DNA from: Legionella jamestowniensis
GTDB lineage: Bacteria > Pseudomonadota > Gammaproteobacteria > Legionellales > Legionellaceae
NCBI RefSeq assembly: GCF_001467745.1
Contig: NZ_LNYG01000012.1
Location: 102,261-166,260, forward strand
Reading direction: 5' to 3'
DNA: 64,000 bases
How positions within the stretch are numbered: position 1 is the first letter of the stretch; each line of letters starts with the position of its first letter. Both the position numbers and the translations under genes were made by a program. The notes under the pieces were generated by a model. It was not told the origin of the DNA. It searched no databases and was given only the letters and a program-made list of their open reading frames with translations. Shown in pieces: positions 44,167-53,270 of the stretch.

Positions 44167-45032
44167 TAGGCCTTCTGATAAAAAAACCCCTTAAGAATGC
44201 TCTCATCGAAAAAAATTTCATAACCTTCTTCTCCAGCAGGAGTATTAATGGCCTTTGTTGGCGTTAACGCCTCTTCCAGGCTAATAATTTTATAACCATT
44301 TTGTCGGTAAAGATCGATGATATCACCTAAACAATGACTGTTTAATAAATTAGCATGGATTAATAATATTTGTTTTACGGGTTTTCCTGGATTTAATTTT
44401 TCAGCTTTCTTCTCTGCTTTTAAGGTTTGATTCCAGATAAAAGCCAGGTATCTCTTTTTAAGTTGCGGTAAGTTTTTTTCACGCTGGCGGTAAGGGATAG
44501 CAAACAGTTGTTGATTAAATACAAAATCCTTACTATCCACAGTGACCGGCGCGACAATGTAGTGATGTGCAGCTAAATAGTCATAAACTGCTTGTTTCTT
44601 TTGACCTGAGCTTTCTGCTAAATAGGGGTAACGGAAATATTTATGTTCAGGAAATAAGGGGGTTAAAATTTTATCAGCCCTGTCCACATCATTAATATAG
44701 TTTTCTGCAGTGACGCTGTTTAGACTTTTATGAGAATAAGTATGGTTTCCTAATGTAAAACCTGCCTGGCGAAATTGTTCCAGCAGCTCCCATTGCCCTT
44801 TCTCGATAGAGCCTGCTATTATGAAACCAGTCGCCGGAACTTTCTTATCGATAAGCGTCTGCAAAATTTTTAAGATGCGCTCTCTCTCACGCTCTAACTT
44901 GGCTGGATTATTATTACTAGAGCCAACAAAGGGTAGATCATCAATCGTAATTGCAATTTCTCGCTCTTGAGCGAAAGCCAAACTATTGATTAAACATCCT
45001 AATGCCAAATAAAGCATGGATTTTTTAAACAT
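44166..45032 (-). CDS. exported polysaccharide deacetylase
   Basis: About 288 residues with a signal peptide (LYLALGCLINSLAFA). NodB-homology motifs are IAITIDDLPFVG (catalytic and metal Asp), the metal-binding H-x3-H in GNHTYSHKSLN, RYPYLAESSGQ, and a late histidine in ILLIHANLLNSHCLGD. The family removes acetyl groups from chitin, peptidoglycan or similar glycans; which one is unknown. The start at 45032 (MFKKSMLY) is preferred because GAGGA lies 8 bp before it; an ATG at 45047 is also in frame. Confidence 0.85.
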   Translation of the reverse strand: MFKKSMLYLALGCLINSLAFAQEREIAITIDDLPFVGSSNNNPAKLERERERILKILQTLIDKKVPATGFIIAGSIEKGQWELLEQFRQAGFTLGNHTYSHKSLNSVTAENYINDVDRADKILTPLFPEHKYFRYPYLAESSGQKKQAVYDYLAAHHYIVAPVTVDSKDFVFNQQLFAIPYRQREKNLPQLKKRYLAFIWNQTLKAEKKAEKLNPGKPVKQILLIHANLLNSHCLGDIIDLYRQNGYKIISLEEALTPTKAINTPAGEEGYEIFFDESILKGFFYQKA

Positions 45033-45107
45033 TTTGACTATCCTCATTCGATAATCGACAGTAGCTTTTCTGTTGCAAATTTTATACCAGGTTGACTGAA
45101 TAGGCCC

Positions 45108-46283
45108 TCATACTCTATCAAACTCTATCCACTGCAATTTCCATAACTCCAACAGAAAACATTTATCAACGTCTTTTTGCAAAAATGGTTGCAACTGCAC
45201 TATCGGGATGCGGCGAAAATTGGCTAGCAATTTAATTAAAGCAGTAGCAACTCCTTCAGTATTCCATTCATAACCATTTATAAATAAGGTAATAGAATTT
45301 GATTCCTCACATTGATAGGCAAATCTGCATAAAGGATTTCGAATCACGCCGGCACTTGTTTTTAATTCTTGTAGAAACGCATGAATACTTACCTCTTCGG
45401 AAAGAGGACTTGGTAATAATTCTTCGGCGTGCTGGTCTAATTTGGTTGCGAAACACCCAAACCATAGTTTAAATTGTGACTCATTGTCTAACAACTGCTG
45501 CATTAATTTTTTCGCATTTTTCCAGGCAGACGGCGGTAATTCAGAGCTAGCATTGATAGCAGTCCAGTCGGGATCGTTGTACAACCGTTCACCCTGTTTT
45601 TTTTCAGCAAGATATTCACCGAAACTATCCCACATTTCCTGACTTTGATAACTACGGTATCCAAATGAATAGGTGATACACTCATCCGACATCGCTATAC
45701 CATAATGTCCGACGTGTGAAGGCAGGTACAGCATATCCCCCTCTTCCAGAATATATTCTTTTTCCGTTTGAAAATCCTCCATGATTCTTAATTCAATATC
45801 GGGTAAGCGGTTATTTGCATGACAATTTTTTGTGGTGAGCGACCATTTTCGGGCTCCTCGTGCCTGATATAAAAAAACATCATAATTATCATAATGAGGC
45901 CCGACACTACCCTGGTCTACGGCATAACTAATCATGACATCATCGATGCGCCATTGAGGGATAAAATCAAAATAATCAAGCATTAATGCCACTTCAGGGA
46001 CAAAGCGATCAACGGCCTGCACCAGCAAAGTCCAATGAGTTTGAGGCAATTTCTTGAAGTCTTTCGCAGAAAAAGGGCCACGTTTAAGGTGCCAATAAGG
46101 TGCTTTCTCAGGCGTTTCAATAACAAGTCGACTTTCTACCTCATCCTCCAAAGCTAAACCCGCTAACTCATTCGGAGTTAAAGGATTTATAAATAAGGGC
46201 AAAGCGTTACGGATAACCAATGGCTTCTTTTGCCAATAGCTGGTAAGAAATGTTTTAGCATTTAAGCTGTTAAAATTAACCAT
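45108..46283 (-). CDS. roxA: 50S ribosomal protein L16 3-hydroxylase (RoxA/YcfD-like JmjC oxygenase)
   Basis: A 391-residue 2-oxoglutarate oxygenase. The iron ligands are H130-x-D132 in SVGPHYDNYDVFLYQ and a distal histidine in LPSHVGHYGIAMS (H190/H193). R-x-x-KW in QARGARKWSL and the N-terminal SYWQKKPLVIRNA are typical of the YcfD group, which hydroxylates an arginine of ribosomal protein L16. The C-terminal helical and winged-helix part (residues 220-390) matches the usual architecture. Single gene. Confidence 0.85.
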   Translation of the reverse strand: MVNFNSLNAKTFLTSYWQKKPLVIRNALPLFINPLTPNELAGLALEDEVESRLVIETPEKAPYWHLKRGPFSAKDFKKLPQTHWTLLVQAVDRFVPEVALMLDYFDFIPQWRIDDVMISYAVDQGSVGPHYDNYDVFLYQARGARKWSLTTKNCHANNRLPDIELRIMEDFQTEKEYILEEGDMLYLPSHVGHYGIAMSDECITYSFGYRSYQSQEMWDSFGEYLAEKKQGERLYNDPDWTAINASSELPPSAWKNAKKLMQQLLDNESQFKLWFGCFATKLDQHAEELLPSPLSEEVSIHAFLQELKTSAGVIRNPLCRFAYQCEESNSITLFINGYEWNTEGVATALIKLLANFRRIPIVQLQPFLQKDVDKCFLLELWKLQWIEFDRV

Positions 46284-46373
46284 AGTACTACTCTTTGTTT
46301 AATGGATTTTTTTAAACTATTATTTTTCAATAACAATATTTAAAACACATGAAGCGTAAATTAAGGGATTAGA

Positions 46374-47258
46374 ATGAATACAAAAGCGGGATTCCTGTTA
46401 ATCTTCCTCTCTTTGTTCGTTGTCGTAAGTTTTGCAGAAACCAATTCATTATGTCAACGCAATGAACAAGTTCTATTTAGTTGTCCAACAAAAAATGCGA
46501 AAATTATTTCTCTTTGTGCCTCTGAAAATTTATCCTCTACAAATGGATACCTTCAGTATCGATTTGGAAAAAAAAATAATATCGAACTTTACTACCCAGA
46601 AGATAAAGTTCTCCCTAAGAAAGCGTTTACTGGACGCTCTCAAATGTTTAGCGGTGGTGGGGGCATTTATTTACGATTTACTAAAAACAACTATGACTAC
46701 ATTACCTATAGTGGTATAGGAAAAGGTTGGGAACTCAATGGGCTTATTTTATTGAAAAATTTAACATTTTTATCCTATTTCCCCTGCACTGAACAGCCAA
46801 TTTCTCAAATGAGCCCGCAATTATTAACCTCTCTTGATATACCACGCGATCCTGACAATAAAGAATTTTTTCCTGGCGATATACCGCAAAATAAAACAGA
46901 AGTCTTAAGTCATGTGGATTCATCCTCGAATGAATTAAAAATTATTCAAACTTGCTATGAGAATGCAGTGACAACAGTGGCTATGAAAGCATGTGCCAAT
47001 AATGAATATACCTTTTATGAAAATTTACTCAACAGACGATACAATACACTGCTCCATCTTGTGCCTCAAACCAACCAGAATTTATTAATTGCCACCCAAA
47101 AGGCCTGGTTAGAGTACCGCAAAAAAGAATGTGATTTTGAAGGGCTACAAAACGAAGGAGGTACTTTAGAGTCCCTTTCTGTTATTGAATGCTATACTAA
47201 GCACAATAAAGAACGCATCAATGAACTTGATGATTTTATTAAAATTTACCAAAATTAA
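46374..47258 (+). CDS. exported protein with C-terminal LprI-like (DUF1311) domain
   Basis: A 294-residue exported protein with a signal peptide (GFLLIFLSLFVVVSFAET). The N-terminal half is beta-rich and unassigned. The C-terminal 90 residues fit the lysozyme-inhibitor LprI/DUF1311 domain: CYENAVTTVAMKACANNEY, LLIATQKAWLEYRKKECDFE and SVIECYTKHNKERINEL, with the four conserved cysteines. Such domains are found in envelope proteins, and one is reported to inhibit lysozyme. AAGGGA precedes the start. It is 48 bp before the TackOD1 operon but may not belong to it. Confidence 0.75.
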   Translation: MNTKAGFLLIFLSLFVVVSFAETNSLCQRNEQVLFSCPTKNAKIISLCASENLSSTNGYLQYRFGKKNNIELYYPEDKVLPKKAFTGRSQMFSGGGGIYLRFTKNNYDYITYSGIGKGWELNGLILLKNLTFLSYFPCTEQPISQMSPQLLTSLDIPRDPDNKEFFPGDIPQNKTEVLSHVDSSSNELKIIQTCYENAVTTVAMKACANNEYTFYENLLNRRYNTLLHLVPQTNQNLLIATQKAWLEYRKKECDFEGLQNEGGTLESLSVIECYTKHNKERINELDDFIKIYQN

Positions 47259-47306
47259 TCTTGTGGCTCTTTATTTAAATAAAAAATAATAAAATAGTAG
47301 AGACAA

Positions 47307-48689
47307 ATGAATGACCAAATCATATGGATTTTAGGAAGTACCAAAAACTTGGATCTTCCTTACCCGATTAGATGGATCTCTTCTGAAAAAGAGCTTCCTA
47401 AAGAAGATTGCTTTGCTATTGCTTTAGATTTAAATAATTTGCAAAATTATTTTGAAAAAGTAACGGCACTAAGACAACGTAAGACTTATCGCTTCACACC
47501 TATTTTTTATCTCGGTAAGTCCGACAGGTTTCATGCTGATATTTTTGATGGGGAATTGGACAAAGAGTCTCAAACAGTTGCGCTAGCCATTCACGAACGT
47601 ATACAGCTAATCCCCTTTACGGGTGTGCTGGAAGACCGCGAATTATTTTTATTAAGCTATTTATTTACCCGCTCAACGCTCATGGTTCATGGCCATTTAA
47701 CCCCTTCTTTTACCAATGGTATTAGTTTCCCCTTACTTAAAGTACTGTTCGGAGAAAACAATGGAGTGGATGAATGGAATTTTCTACAAAATATGGTATC
47801 AAGAGATTTGCTATTTCAGGAAAAACTGGTCGATGAAATTCAAACCTGCCCCTCTTGTCATTCAGGCCTGTTAAATTATAAAAATGCCTGCCCGAATTGC
47901 CATAGTATTGATATTCAAGTGCAACAATTTATTCATTGCTTTAGTTGCGGAAATATTGAGCCTTCAACCCGCTTTTTAAGACAGGAGCGTTTAATTTGCC
48001 CCCGATGTAATGCGAAGTTAAGGCACATTGGTATGGACTACGATAAACCTCTTGAAGATAAGTCATGTAACCAATGTGGTTTTTATTTTCTTGACGCAGA
48101 AGTTATCATCATCTGTATGAATTGTTCAAAAAACACTCCCCCTGAAAACCTTGTTGCTCGCCGGTTATACATTTACAAACTCACAAAACATGGTGAATTT
48201 TTAGCACGCGGCATTGAAAAAAAAATACAAACCCACTTTAATAATTTTTTTGCATTTATTGAATTTGAAGCATTTTTTTCCATCATCAAATGGCAAATTA
48301 AACTGGCTACACGCTACAAAGATCTTCACTTTAGTGTACTTGCCTTAAAAATTACAAATGAAGAAGAGCTCCTTAATGAGCTTGGTGTATTTCATACTGA
48401 AAAACTGCTCGCTGAGTTTTATGAACGTTTGCGTCATGTTTTTAGAGACAGTGACTTAGCCTCACACGGCGAAAATTTTGTTCTCTTTTTTCTACCGATG
48501 ACCGATGAACAAGGTTGTCAGGTTTTATTAAACAGGATTCAAGAGTTTAGCAAGCAGCAAAAATTAAGCATGAGCGAGAAAAAACTGATTGTTCATATGG
48601 GATTTATTACTTCAGAAGAAGTCACCAAATCGCAACAAGATGCTGAATATTTAATTGCGAATTTACATTCAAGGATTGATAGCGCATGA
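47307..48689 (+). CDS. TackOD1 zinc-ribbon protein with degenerate GGDEF domain
   Basis: A 460-residue cytoplasmic protein. Residues 1-170 form an N-terminal receiver-like or unassigned region. Residues 181-273 contain six CxxC pairs (C181/184, 195/198, 211/214, 231/234, 254/257, 270/273) around LRHIGMDYDKP, matching the TackOD1 output domain as I know it. Residues 320-455 look like a GGDEF fold in which the signature reads HGENF (387-391), so cyclase activity is unlikely. It may bind a nucleotide or act as scaffold. It overlaps the glycosyltransferase gene by four bases, so the two act together. Confidence 0.75.
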   Translation: MNDQIIWILGSTKNLDLPYPIRWISSEKELPKEDCFAIALDLNNLQNYFEKVTALRQRKTYRFTPIFYLGKSDRFHADIFDGELDKESQTVALAIHERIQLIPFTGVLEDRELFLLSYLFTRSTLMVHGHLTPSFTNGISFPLLKVLFGENNGVDEWNFLQNMVSRDLLFQEKLVDEIQTCPSCHSGLLNYKNACPNCHSIDIQVQQFIHCFSCGNIEPSTRFLRQERLICPRCNAKLRHIGMDYDKPLEDKSCNQCGFYFLDAEVIIICMNCSKNTPPENLVARRLYIYKLTKHGEFLARGIEKKIQTHFNNFFAFIEFEAFFSIIKWQIKLATRYKDLHFSVLALKITNEEELLNELGVFHTEKLLAEFYERLRHVFRDSDLASHGENFVLFFLPMTDEQGCQVLLNRIQEFSKQQKLSMSEKKLIVHMGFITSEEVTKSQQDAEYLIANLHSRIDSA

Positions 48690-50014
48690 GTGACTTTTCC
48701 TATCAAATTTATGTTTATCTAATTACTGTATTTAATACGGGAAATCTCTGGTTTTTTTTGGCTTTCTTTTTTCCTTTTGTCATTTTATTGGAACTCCCTT
48801 TCTATACCATTACTCTGGTTTATGTCATTAAAGGGTGGTTACGGATTCATTTTGAAAAGGAAATATCTTCAGCCTCTTATCCGCTGGTTAGCGTAGTAAT
48901 AACCGCTTACAGTGAAAGCAAAGAGGAGCTTGAGATTTCGTTGCGTTCGGTCACAGAGCAATTATACCCAGGCAAAATCGAACTCCTGTTTGTTATTGAT
49001 GATGCAATTAGGAACTATAAAACCGTCTTAAGTATGAAACAACTGGCTCACAAATACAGAGAAACTAAAAATTGTTTAATCCGTATTATTGAAAAAAAGA
49101 CACGTGGTGGACATGCAAGTTCAATGAATCTTGGCCTTAAAATGGCTCGTGGCGATATTTTGGTGATGATAGACGCCGATACCTCTATTGATAATATAAG
49201 TCTTCAAAAAATTGTTAAACATTTTATTGACCCCAATGTTGTTGCTGTTTCTGGGGCTATTCGCGTTAGAAACTGGCGTGAAAATTTTCTAACCAAATTA
49301 CAAGCACTGGAGTATATGCTTGGTATCCAGCTTGGGCGCTTCGGTTTAACAGAAATTAACATTACCAATAATATTTCCGGCGCCTTTGGAGTCTTTCGAA
49401 CCAGTTTTTTACGGCAAATGGGGGGCTGGATGAGTGGTACCGCAGAAGACTTAGACCTCACGTTGCGAATTCATGCCTATTGCCGACGCTACCCCCAGTT
49501 TAAAATTGTCAATGAACCTGAAGCCATCGCCTGGACAGTCGCACCCTCTACATTCAAACGCCTTTTAAAACAACGAATGCGGTGGGATGGCGATTTATAT
49601 TACATTTATATTCGTCGACATTGGCGTATGTTTAGCAGCAAAATCATGGGGGGTAAAAAAGTTATTTTATTCAGCTGGTATGCACTTTACTATCAATTAA
49701 TGCTGCCTTTCCTGATTTTGCTATACTACCTCTACCTTTTCATTCGCTTTGATTTGCCGACAATGATAGCTATCGGTATTCTGGTTTACAGCTATTATTT
49801 TGTAGCGACTCTTTTTCTATATATTATTTTTTTACTATTGGTATCAGAAAGACCCCTTTTAGACTTAAAATTAATAGGCTGGGTCATAATTACACCTATT
49901 TATCAACAATTTATTCGTGCAATGACTGCAGTATTCATAATGAATGAAATACTATTTAAAGGACATCAGGAAACCACAATGGCACCTTGGTGGGTAATCA
50001 GGAAGAGTAAATAA
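48686..50014 (+). CDS. processive family 2 glycosyltransferase, inner membrane
   Basis: A 442-residue BcsA/HasA-like synthase. One or two helices lie at the N-terminus (residues 20-50) and about three at the C-terminus. The catalytic core shows VSVVITAYSESKEEL, the DxD motif D163-A-D165, the base in T-A-E-D (252-255) and Q296-R-M-R-W300, the pattern of synthases that polymerise and extrude polysaccharide. A PilZ domain is absent. Start and stop overlap both neighbours (ATGA with the TackOD1 gene; TAATG with the HlyD gene). The polymer made is unknown. Confidence 0.88.
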   Translation: MSDFSYQIYVYLITVFNTGNLWFFLAFFFPFVILLELPFYTITLVYVIKGWLRIHFEKEISSASYPLVSVVITAYSESKEELEISLRSVTEQLYPGKIELLFVIDDAIRNYKTVLSMKQLAHKYRETKNCLIRIIEKKTRGGHASSMNLGLKMARGDILVMIDADTSIDNISLQKIVKHFIDPNVVAVSGAIRVRNWRENFLTKLQALEYMLGIQLGRFGLTEINITNNISGAFGVFRTSFLRQMGGWMSGTAEDLDLTLRIHAYCRRYPQFKIVNEPEAIAWTVAPSTFKRLLKQRMRWDGDLYYIYIRRHWRMFSSKIMGGKKVILFSWYALYYQLMLPFLILLYYLYLFIRFDLPTMIAIGILVYSYYFVATLFLYIIFLLLVSERPLLDLKLIGWVIITPIYQQFIRAMTAVFIMNEILFKGHQETTMAPWWVIRKSK

Positions 50015-51042
50015 TGGCCATTAAATTTAAAAAGATTACAGGCGAACATCTAGCCACGGACTACGGCAGTGGCAAACGGACTCCACCTAAACTACGATGG
50101 TTTTTATTGGTTCTATTAATCAGCCTGCCATTACTTTTTCTCATTGTAAAACTGACTACAGAATATTTATTCGTGAGTTTTTCTGGCTTGGTTGTTTTCG
50201 ATACATTCACCATTCGAGCCCCCGGTTCGGGGTATATTAAATCACTCACTGTACGAACAGGACAACAAGTTCATCCAGGTGATGTTCTGCTTCGTTTTCA
50301 GTCGCCTACGCTTGAGGTTAAACTAAACTATTTACAACAAGAAAAACGTCTTTTAAAGAATTTGATTGAACAGTTTAGCCTTGAAAATTATAAACCTTTT
50401 GAAACCATGCTAAATATTGCAACCCAGGATATTCAAACCAGCAAAGAAGTGTATGATCGTTTTAAAAATTACATGAAAGATGGAGACATGTCAGAACTGC
50501 AGCTTGAAGAAGCAAGAAAAAATTACGTGACTGCCCAACGGGTATATTCGAATTTACAGAAAGAAATCATCGAAATTAAACTACGTAATAAAACGACGCT
50601 TGAAGTAAATTATCAGCGTAAATTACGAGACATAGATAATAAAATTAGCCAATTAGAAGAAAAACAAAAATACTTTTTGATTCGCTCTAACAAGGCTGGA
50701 ACAATCATGCAAATTAGCACATTTAATAATGAGTTTGTTGCCAGCGGACAGCAGCTCCTATCAATAGTGACCAAAGAAAATTTACGAATTATAGCGTTTA
50801 TCGAGCCTAAATACCTGGATAAAATTTATTTGGGCCGGGAAGTTTCCATTACTTTTCCTGATGGTGAGTCTATTCCAGGCAAAATAATCAATACCCCCAG
50901 TTATGCCGAGAAGCTTCCCCTTTCTGAAGTTAATCCTTTGGCTACAAGGCAAAATAAGCTAATAGCCATTATTTCACCTCTTACAGTAGTTCCCAAAAAA
51001 TATCAGGTTTTTGGTATTCCTGTTAAAGTCAGTTTAGAGTAG
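50014..51042 (+). CDS. HlyD-like membrane fusion protein
   Basis: A 342-residue periplasmic adaptor. One membrane helix (FLLVLLISLPLLFLIVKL), a biotinyl-lipoyl half (FTIRAPGSGYIKSLTVRTGQQVHPG), a long coiled-coil hairpin (about residues 98-215) and the return half (FLIRSNKAGTIMQIS). Placed in an operon with a processive glycosyltransferase, it most likely helps carry the polymer across the periplasm, as BcsB/Alg44-type partners do. No ABC or outer-membrane component is linked. Confidence 0.85.
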   Translation: MAIKFKKITGEHLATDYGSGKRTPPKLRWFLLVLLISLPLLFLIVKLTTEYLFVSFSGLVVFDTFTIRAPGSGYIKSLTVRTGQQVHPGDVLLRFQSPTLEVKLNYLQQEKRLLKNLIEQFSLENYKPFETMLNIATQDIQTSKEVYDRFKNYMKDGDMSELQLEEARKNYVTAQRVYSNLQKEIIEIKLRNKTTLEVNYQRKLRDIDNKISQLEEKQKYFLIRSNKAGTIMQISTFNNEFVASGQQLLSIVTKENLRIIAFIEPKYLDKIYLGREVSITFPDGESIPGKIINTPSYAEKLPLSEVNPLATRQNKLIAIISPLTVVPKKYQVFGIPVKVSLE

Positions 51043-51046
51043 TCCT

Positions 51047-51718
51047 ATGAAAACTATCCTTAATATTTGCCTTGTGCCAGATCCTGCTGATGAAATAGCA
51101 ACATCATTTGCTAATGAAGCGATTACATACTCTAAGCAATTAAATGGAATATGCAAATCCTATTATGAATTGGACCCGTTATTAAATAGCAGCATTTATT
51201 CAAAACCGCATTGCACCTTAACGCATGTTGTCCTTACGGAGATCAATGAAAACCAACAATATCTGCAATCGCTCCGAAACAGTTTAATAAGCATTATTGG
51301 TCAACCCTTCCCCTTAACAATTACTGGTGTAAGCGCTTCTTTGCACGCAATGTTCAGTAAAAAAGACATTATTGAGGATAGGATTAACAGCATACAAGCC
51401 TTAGCTTATTGGCTTGTTGTAAAAAAATCCTTGGATTTGGTTAATTTGCAAAAACGTGTCATAGCAAGTGTAGAAGCCCAGGGAAATTGCATTACAGCCT
51501 GCCAAGAGTATTATGAACCTCATTTCACCTTGTGGGCTAATACAATTGCTAACACTCGGCCAACAGCTCTTTCTTCTCAAGCATTGGAAAAATCCTTAGG
51601 CTATAACAAATCATCTTTCGTGTTGCCTTGTAAAATAGCGGTGGGAAATTGTGGCCCTCATGGCCAAGTTCGAGACTGGGTGACTGATATTTCACGTCTT
51701 CGCTGTTTTTCAGAATGA
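51047..51718 (+). CDS. 2H phosphoesterase-like protein
   Basis: A 223-residue soluble protein with two H-x-T motifs about 100 residues apart: H55-C-T57 in SKPHCTLTH and H159-F-T161 in YEPHFTLW. This is the hallmark of the 2H superfamily (2'-5' RNA ligase/cyclic phosphodiesterase-like), which acts on cyclic phosphates or 2',5' linkages. The rest is too divergent for a subfamily call. It starts 4 bp after the HlyD-like gene, so it belongs to the TackOD1-GT2-HlyD operon, an unusual partner for polysaccharide genes. Confidence 0.72.
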   Translation: MKTILNICLVPDPADEIATSFANEAITYSKQLNGICKSYYELDPLLNSSIYSKPHCTLTHVVLTEINENQQYLQSLRNSLISIIGQPFPLTITGVSASLHAMFSKKDIIEDRINSIQALAYWLVVKKSLDLVNLQKRVIASVEAQGNCITACQEYYEPHFTLWANTIANTRPTALSSQALEKSLGYNKSSFVLPCKIAVGNCGPHGQVRDWVTDISRLRCFSE

Positions 51719-51753
51719 GGTGTATAGGCTATAGCTTGTTAGTTTACGGAAGT

Positions 51754-51774
51754 AAAAACGGCGGCAGGGCCGCC
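51754..51774 (-). terminator. Rho-independent terminator after the lipoprotein gene
   Basis: On the minus strand GGCGGC-CCT-GCCGCC is followed by GTTTTTACTT. It lies 8 bp past the DUF4156 gene stop. Confidence 0.75.
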
Positions 51775-51781
51775 CGTTCGA

Positions 51782-52189
51782 TTAATCGACTAATCCAATC
51801 GCTTTAGGATCACAGCGATAGGCATTTCCAAGATAGGTGACATTGGTCTGTTGAGAACTACCGCTCATAAACCCACCCTGATTATCAAAAGAACCACTCA
51901 TAGAGCCTGTTACGCCTGCACGGTTAGTGACGACTTGAACATAGTTTGCCCCTTTTCTGCTGGCTCTGTTCTTTAAATCATTCATAGCCCCCTCTTCCAA
52001 ATTTCGATTGGAAGTAAACCCACCAGTGAAGAAATTACCCTGATTACCAACAACTTGACCTATGTATTTGCAACCTTTTGGGGCTGGATTTGGACTGGCA
52101 ACAATTCGCTCTGCTTGAGGATCTGCAGGGATAGAAGCACAACCACCAAGAACCAAGGCAATTGCGGACACAGAAAGTATTTTTTTCAT
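51782..52189 (-). CDS. DUF4156-type lipoprotein
   Basis: A 135-residue lipoprotein. The signal peptide ends in the lipobox LGGC (Cys16). The mature part shows the DUF4156 pattern CKYIGQVVGNQGNFFTGGFTSN followed by NDLKNRASRKGANYVQV, and a Gly/Ser-rich loop before the final Cys pair region. Function unknown; probably in the outer membrane or periplasm. It has its own promoter and terminator and is not part of the chemosensory operon upstream of it on the same strand. Confidence 0.8.
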   Translation of the reverse strand: MKKILSVSAIALVLGGCASIPADPQAERIVASPNPAPKGCKYIGQVVGNQGNFFTGGFTSNRNLEEGAMNDLKNRASRKGANYVQVVTNRAGVTGSMSGSFDNQGGFMSGSSQQTNVTYLGNAYRCDPKAIGLVD

Positions 52190-52230
52190 TATTACACCTT
52201 TCTTTACTGAGTTATTAAAAAATCGGAAGC

Positions 52231-52259
52231 ACTATACCACGCAAAATCCTACTGATCAA
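52231..52259 (-). promoter_or_regulatory. sigma70-like promoter for the lipoprotein gene
   Basis: On the minus strand TTGATC (-35) and TATAGT (-10) are separated by exactly 17 bp, about 40 bp upstream of the DUF4156 start. Each box departs from consensus by one or two bases. Confidence 0.55.
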
Positions 52260-52298
52260 TTTTTGTTAATTAAGTGCATTTAAATGATTGTTTGGAAA

Positions 52299-53270
52299 TT
52301 ACTTGAGCTTTACGGGGGTTTGAATAACACCATCCATTACAATGCAGTTTCGTCCAGATTCTTTGGCTTTGTATAACTCTTTATCTGCTTGCTCAATTAA
52401 CATCTCAGAAGTTATCGGAGGATCGGAGGGTCGCCAATAAGCAACACCTCCACTGCAAGTAACCACTTTATTTACTGTACCGTGGTTAGACATAGCCTCT
52501 AAATTCTTGCGTAAGCGATTAGGAAGCCGACTGGCTTCTTTGATAGGAAGATGCGTGGAAATCGTAATAAATTCTTCACCGCCATAACGAAAAATAGAAT
52601 CATTTGTTCCTAATACGGCCGTTGCAAGCTTGGCAAAAGAAATCAAAACTTCATCACCTGCGGCATGGCCATACTCATCATTCACTTTCTTGAAATAATC
52701 TATGTCGTAAATACAACATACCACGTTATATTTTTCCCGATGGGCTGTTATGAGTTCTTTTTCCAGTTCTCGCCATAAACATCGACGGTTAGGAATTCCT
52801 GTTAATGCATCAATTAAACTGCTTTTTTCAAATTTATTGGCCATCGACATGAGTGTATTTTCCAAATGTGTTTTCGCAGACACATCCTGAATAACTACCA
52901 AGGCCATATTTTTCTTATCATAACTGACAGGTAATATTTCTACATTTTGCTGCATCATCGCCAAATCTTGATAAGCCCGTTTTTCAAGAGGAATTGGAAT
53001 AACGAATTTATTAAGAATATTGGACAACACCTGAGGATAACCGTAATTCAATACTTGCTCGAGCGCCCACCCTAAACGAGGGCTTACCATCTCAGGATAA
53101 AGTGACTCAAGCTGCTGTCCCACCGCTTCTTTTGCTTCAATATTCGTATTTTTAACCATCCATTTATTCCATGCATAAATTGCATGTTCTTTATCTACCA
53201 GAAAGAGACCAACAGGGATGGTTTCAAAAACCTGTTCATACATATGGTCCAAGCCTTTCCGCTTAACCAT
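52299..53270 (-). CDS. PAS-GGDEF diguanylate cyclase, last gene of the chemosensory operon
   Basis: A 323-residue soluble protein: a PAS domain (FETIPVGLFLVDKEHAIYAWN, about residues 10-130) then a GGDEF domain (145-315). The active site is intact: GGEEF at 230-234 and the metal Asp in CIYDIDYFKKVNDEYGH. The product should be c-di-GMP. The inhibitory I-site RxxD is replaced by GTND (221-224), so product feedback at that site is absent. It overlaps cheC by 8 bp. No receiver domain is fused, unlike WspR, so activation would have to come through a separate CheY or the PAS domain. Confidence 0.88.
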   Translation of the reverse strand: MVKRKGLDHMYEQVFETIPVGLFLVDKEHAIYAWNKWMVKNTNIEAKEAVGQQLESLYPEMVSPRLGWALEQVLNYGYPQVLSNILNKFVIPIPLEKRAYQDLAMMQQNVEILPVSYDKKNMALVVIQDVSAKTHLENTLMSMANKFEKSSLIDALTGIPNRRCLWRELEKELITAHREKYNVVCCIYDIDYFKKVNDEYGHAAGDEVLISFAKLATAVLGTNDSIFRYGGEEFITISTHLPIKEASRLPNRLRKNLEAMSNHGTVNKVVTCSGGVAYWRPSDPPITSEMLIEQADKELYKAKESGRNCIVMDGVIQTPVKLK

